A stretch of DNA of 64,000 nucleotides from Candidatus Poribacteria bacterium. GTDB taxonomy: Bacteria > Poribacteria > WGA-4E > WGA-3G. The translations under genes were made by a program, and so were the position numbers. The stretch spans positions 62,001 through 126,000 of the forward strand of contig JAJEDN010000118.1 in NCBI GenBank assembly GCA_022821495.1, written 5' to 3'. Every line of letters starts with the position of its first letter. Within the stretch, counting starts at the first letter, position 1. The notes below the pieces were generated by a model. It did no database searches. It saw nothing but the letters and a program-made list of their open reading frames with translations, and was not told where the DNA came from. Shown in pieces: positions 60,693 to 64,000 of the stretch.

Positions 60693-62576
60693 TTGAGAGC
60701 ACTTCCGTTTACCGCTGTCACGATTAATGACAGGTTTTGGGCACCACGCCAGAAAACGAATTCAGAGGCGACAATCCCACATGAACTTACGCAATGCCGC
60801 ACAACTGGCAGGATCGATAATTTCGCGAAAGCGGCGGGTTTGATGCCCGGTGATTTTGAAGGCATTTTCTTCAACGACTCGGATGTTCATAAATGGGTGG
60901 AGGCGGCATCATATACGCTCTGGACGCATCCGAACCCACAATGGGAACCGGAATTGGATGAGGTCATCGCAAAGATCGCCGCGAGCCAACAGCCTGATGG
61001 TTACCTGAACTCCTATTTCACGCTGGTTGAACCGACAAAGCGGTGGCAGAATCTCGGTATGATGCACGAACTGTATTGCGCCGGTCATCTCTTTGAAGCG
61101 GGTGTCGCACACTATCAAGCCACCGGCAAACAGAACCTCTTAGATGTTGCGTGTCGGTTCGCGGATCTGATTGATAAGACCTTTGGCGCGGGGAAACGCG
61201 ATGGGCTTCCAGGTCATCAAGGGATTGAACTCGCGCTCGTGAAACTGGCGCGCGTGACAGGCGAAGTTCGCTACATGTCGCTCGCAGAGTACTTTGTCAG
61301 ACAGCGTGGACATTCTCCGTCAATTTTTGAGAAAGAATTAGAGAACCCCGACCTTCCGGGTGGACTCGGTGCGTATCAGCATCATTTCACGCGCGACGGA
61401 AAATATGAGGGGCATTACGCGCAGGCACACCTACCGATACAAGAACAGACAGAGTGTGTCGGACACGCCGTGCGTGCAATGTATCTCTATAGCGGTGCCG
61501 CCGAGATCGCTTATGAAACCGGTGATACGGCTATCACCAACGCGCTCGAAGCCCTCTGGCAGAACGTCGGGAAACGTTTATATATCACCGGTGGCGTGGG
61601 TCCCTCTGGTCACAATGAAGGTTTCACGGAAGACTACGAACTGCCGAATTTCTCTGCTTATGCGGAGACATGCGCTTCAATTGGACTGATATTCTGGGCG
61701 CATCGGATGTTCTTGCTGCGTGGCGAGTCTCGCTTTATTGATGTATTGGAGACGGCACTTTACAACGGCGCGCTGTCTGGTATCTCGCTCGATGGCACCG
61801 GCTTCTTCTATCAGAACCCGTTAGCGAGTCACGGTGATCGGCATCGGTACGAGTGGTTTGGATGTGCCTGCTGCCCACCGAATATCGCCCGACTTCTCGC
61901 CTCTGTTGGACAATACATCTATGCCGAATCGGACGAAGGTCTCTGGGTGAACCTGTATGTTGGTGGCACCGCCGATGCGATCGTTGCGGGGAATGTCCCG
62001 GTAAGATTGACACAGACAACCGATTATCCCTGGACAGGCGATGTGTCATTGACAATCGCGCCGCAAGCACCGGCATCCTTCAGTTTGAATCTACGGATTC
62101 CCGGATGGTGTGAGCACTTTGAAACGCGTATCAATGGCAAAGTTCACAACGCGCAAGCCAATTCGGATGGCTATCTCTCTATTACACGAGAATGGCGTGC
62201 TGGTGACAGCGTAGCACTCCACCTCGCGATGCCTGTCACACGCGTCCACGCGCATCCACTCGTCAGAGAAAACCTTGGACGCTCCGCGCTACAGCGCGGT
62301 CCGCTTGTCTACTGTTTTGAAGACGTTGACAACCCTAACGGTGCGTTTCAGACGCTGGCACTCGCGAATGATGGCACCCCCGAAACAGCGTTTGAGAGTG
62401 ATTTATTGGGGGGTGTGACGGTTATCCGTGGCACGGGTCGCGTGTTAGACGAAGCTGAGTGGGGAGACAATCTCTATCATACAGGACCGACGGCGAAGCA
62501 GGCAGAAGTTACCGCGATTCCGTATTACGCGTGGTGTAATCGCGGGACAGGTAAGATGGCGGTGTGGGTTCTGTAG
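60693..62576 (+). CDS. Glycoside hydrolase family 127 (beta-L-arabinofuranosidase-like)
   Basis: A 627-residue GH127-type enzyme, which releases beta-L-arabinofuranose from glycans using a cysteine nucleophile and a zinc site. The fold starts with MRALPFTAVTINDRFWAPR, and the key residues are present: YAETCAS with E325 and C327, and GCACCPPN with C391, C393 and C394, as in Bifidobacterium HypBA1 (family knowledge). An (alpha/alpha)6 barrel and C-terminal beta-sandwiches (SFSLNLRIPGWCEHF) fit. No signal peptide, so it acts in the cytoplasm on imported oligosaccharides. Start is TTG with AAGGA 7 bases upstream. Confidence 0.93.
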   Translation: MRALPFTAVTINDRFWAPRQKTNSEATIPHELTQCRTTGRIDNFAKAAGLMPGDFEGIFFNDSDVHKWVEAASYTLWTHPNPQWEPELDEVIAKIAASQQPDGYLNSYFTLVEPTKRWQNLGMMHELYCAGHLFEAGVAHYQATGKQNLLDVACRFADLIDKTFGAGKRDGLPGHQGIELALVKLARVTGEVRYMSLAEYFVRQRGHSPSIFEKELENPDLPGGLGAYQHHFTRDGKYEGHYAQAHLPIQEQTECVGHAVRAMYLYSGAAEIAYETGDTAITNALEALWQNVGKRLYITGGVGPSGHNEGFTEDYELPNFSAYAETCASIGLIFWAHRMFLLRGESRFIDVLETALYNGALSGISLDGTGFFYQNPLASHGDRHRYEWFGCACCPPNIARLLASVGQYIYAESDEGLWVNLYVGGTADAIVAGNVPVRLTQTTDYPWTGDVSLTIAPQAPASFSLNLRIPGWCEHFETRINGKVHNAQANSDGYLSITREWRAGDSVALHLAMPVTRVHAHPLVRENLGRSALQRGPLVYCFEDVDNPNGAFQTLALANDGTPETAFESDLLGGVTVIRGTGRVLDEAEWGDNLYHTGPTAKQAEVTAIPYYAWCNRGTGKMAVWVL

Positions 62577-62817
62577 ATTTTCTTTTTTCCTTTGGCGATA
62601 ATGGGTTTAGTCATTTTCATTCTCCATACGTGTCAATTTAGGGATATTTCGCGGTATTTCGCACTATCGTCTCTACAAATGCCGCCCCTACGGGGCTTGA
62701 TTCTTGTTAGACACACGTTTCTACAGAGATACTGAAGAAATCCGCAGAAACACCCAAGCAAATAAACCCTACGGGATTCAAGAGGTTTTTGAAGTCTTCA
62801 AGGTTTCTGTGTAAAAC

Positions 62818-62905
62818 CCGGTTCGGTTAGGAAATCGAACTTACCGCCCCTTTCCAGTAACAGGTGGGGACCCCCGGTCAGGAAACCGAACTTACTGACC
62901 CGGGC
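62818..62905. repeat. CGGTTCGGTTAGGAAA dispersed repeats
   Basis: CGGTTCGGTTAGGAAATCGA at 62821, then CGGTCAGGAAACCGAACTTA near 62877, are two imperfect copies. Related GGTTCGGTT starts are seen at 34382 and 47422. Otherwise 62577-62910 holds a short CCCCTACGGGG hairpin and no gene. Confidence 0.55.
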
Positions 62906-62910
62906 GGAGA

Positions 62911-64000
62911 TTATCGGTGGAAGCGGCGTTCTAATTCATCGCGCCCCATTTCGACGATGATCGGACGCGAGTGCGGACAATTGAAGGGGAGTTTCGCCTC
63001 GGATAACTCTTTGATGAGGTTCATCATCTCCTGGGTGTCCAATGTATCCCCTGCTTTGACAGCGGATTTGCATGCGAGCGTGATTAAGGCGTTGTCGATG
63101 GTTTCCGGGAGTTGTACATCGGTATGCGGTGCTTCCGGGAGTTTGTCGAGTAGGTCAGTGACGGTCTGCGCGGCGACACGGGTTGGCAACGGCGACGGGA
63201 TCGCCCGAATCAGGATCGTGTTTCCGCCGAATTCCTCTAAATCGAAACCGAGCTTCTTGAAGATGTCGCCATGGATTTTCAAGGTGCCGAGTTGCTGCGG
63301 TGTGGCTTCCAGTGTGACAGGTAATAGCAGCCCTTGCACAGGAATCCCATCGGCTTGCATCTGGTTAACGAAGCGTTCATAAAGTACGCGCTCGGCAGCG
63401 ACGTGCTGGTCAATAAAGAAAACTTTATCTTCCGCTTCAGCGACGATATACGTTTTAAAGAGGTTCGTCTTGAGTTGGACGTTCTTAAAGTCGAGTAGAC
63501 TGAGGTTAACACCTTCGGGAATCTCTTGCTGCGGGGGTTGTACAACGACCTCAGTAGGTGTGGATGCGGTTTGTGTTTCCGAAGTGCTGACGGGTCCGCT
63601 GTCTTCTGTGTCTTCTGATGGGATAACAGCGGGTATTTGTGTCCGCTGCGGCTGTGTTATTGGCGTTGTGGCACGTTGCGTAGATGCGGTGCCCCTCGGT
63701 GTGGACATCCGTCCCGATAGATTGCTATCGCGGGTTCCATGGTCTTCTGCGGCGTGTGTGGGTTCAACGGGTGTTTCGATTTTAGGTATATACTTCGCTT
63801 GGTGGACAGCGTTGCGGAGTATCCGAACGACGCCGCTATAAATCGTCCGCTCGTTACGGAACCGCACCTCAATTTTGGCGGGATGTACATTGACATCGAC
63901 TGTCTCCGGTTCCAATGTTAGGAAAAGCAGCGCGACGGGCTGCCGTCCCTTGGCAACCATAGCGTCGAGTGCTTCTGTGAGTGCTGCGCCGATGATCCGA
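62911..64000 (-). CDS. mutL: DNA mismatch repair protein MutL, C-terminal part (runs off right edge)
   Basis: The frame is open to the window edge (RIIGAALTEALDAM before the first Met at 63960), so this is the C-terminal part of MutL. The end of the transducer domain carries VDVNVHPAKIEVRF. After a variable Pro/Thr-rich linker, the dimerisation domain has DQHVAAERVLYE, close to the endonuclease motif DQHA(X)2E(X)4E, then CKSAVKAGD and CPHSRP, so it appears to be a nicking MutL of the type found where MutH is missing. The gene ends RRFHR. MutL couples MutS mismatch recognition to strand removal. Confidence 0.93.
   Translation of the reverse strand, partial: RIIGAALTEALDAMVAKGRQPVALLFLTLEPETVDVNVHPAKIEVRFRNERTIYSGVVRILRNAVHQAKYIPKIETPVEPTHAAEDHGTRDSNLSGRMSTPRGTASTQRATTPITQPQRTQIPAVIPSEDTEDSGPVSTSETQTASTPTEVVVQPPQQEIPEGVNLSLLDFKNVQLKTNLFKTYIVAEAEDKVFFIDQHVAAERVLYERFVNQMQADGIPVQGLLLPVTLEATPQQLGTLKIHGDIFKKLGFDLEEFGGNTILIRAIPSPLPTRVAAQTVTDLLDKLPEAPHTDVQLPETIDNALITLACKSAVKAGDTLDTQEMMNLIKELSEAKLPFNCPHSRPIIVEMGRDELERRFHR

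Noticed and set aside
1..64000. tRNA and rRNA genes
   Set aside because: No cloverleaf with a T-loop GGTTCGA consensus or rRNA conserved segment was recognised by eye; a tRNAscan or barrnap search could overturn this.

Overview
The window comes from a bacterial chromosome. No rRNA or tRNA was recognised, so the organism is inferred from gene content alone. That content includes a planctomycete-type DUF1549/DUF1553 cytochrome protein with two DUF1501 proteins, four Gfo/Idh/MocA oxidoreductases, PhyH-type dioxygenases, WD40, LRR, TPR and FG-GAP repeat proteins, a dockerin, a Por-secretion-like C-terminal tail, GH127, and many short palindromic intergenic repeats. This fits Candidatus Poribacteria or a nearby Planctomycetes-like lineage (inference). 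Most genes are metabolic or exported, and the mobile load consists mainly of small non-coding repeats.

Layout. 1-4881 (minus): the start of an AAA ATPase and two tandem WD40 paralogues. 5219-9046 (minus): M20 peptidase, cupin, BioF-like PLP enzyme and a TIM-barrel isomerase/epimerase. 9571-13993 (plus): exported protein, two PhyH dioxygenases, Gfo/Idh/MocA oxidoreductase and an exported methyltransferase-like protein. 14192-33700 (plus): DUF1549/1553 cytochrome protein, two internalin-like LRR proteins, DUF1501, a pentapeptide-repeat ion channel, a second DUF1501, an oxidoreductase, an AAA ATPase, a second pentapeptide channel and a metzincin-TPR protein. 33836-36053: a Spy-like protein (minus), repeats, then murB (plus) behind a consensus promoter. 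36065-42380 (minus): enolase-superfamily dehydratase, HyuA-type hydantoinase, D-2-hydroxyacid dehydrogenase, SNase-like lipoprotein and iron alcohol dehydrogenase. 42430-54090 (minus): toxin-antitoxin genes (HicAB, a lone HicB, RelE with an unusual partner, VapBC) interspersed with purH, a CysE-like acyltransferase, an aminotransferase, an oxidoreductase, a secreted WD40-dockerin protein and an MBL-fold hydrolase. 54232-56978 (minus): two exported proteins that were probably adjacent until a small repeat element inserted between them. 56979-58253: a probable structured RNA, a decayed repeat array and an InsA-like orphan. 58725-62576 (plus): oxidoreductase, lipoprotein and GH127 beta-L-arabinofuranosidase-like enzyme. 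62911-64000 (minus): C-terminal part of mutL.

How the genes fit together. Oxidoreductases, sugar isomerase, enolase-family dehydratase, hydroxyacid and alcohol dehydrogenases, hydantoinase and GH127 suggest scavenging of sugars and sugar acids from complex organic matter. The exported repeat proteins suggest an elaborate cell surface.

The strongest unusual signals are: (1) small elements that share 12-bp AGGACTTACGCA-type terminal inverted repeats but carry different palindromic cores, several with flanking direct repeats; (2) one such core expanded as an in-frame 45-bp tandem repeat inside the purH linker; (3) a promoter-driven, strongly structured candidate RNA at 57290-57432; (4) a RelE toxin whose predicted partner is a large protein with a duplicated helical domain; (5) two PhyH enzymes with HCA where HxD is expected, as in non-haem iron halogenases.
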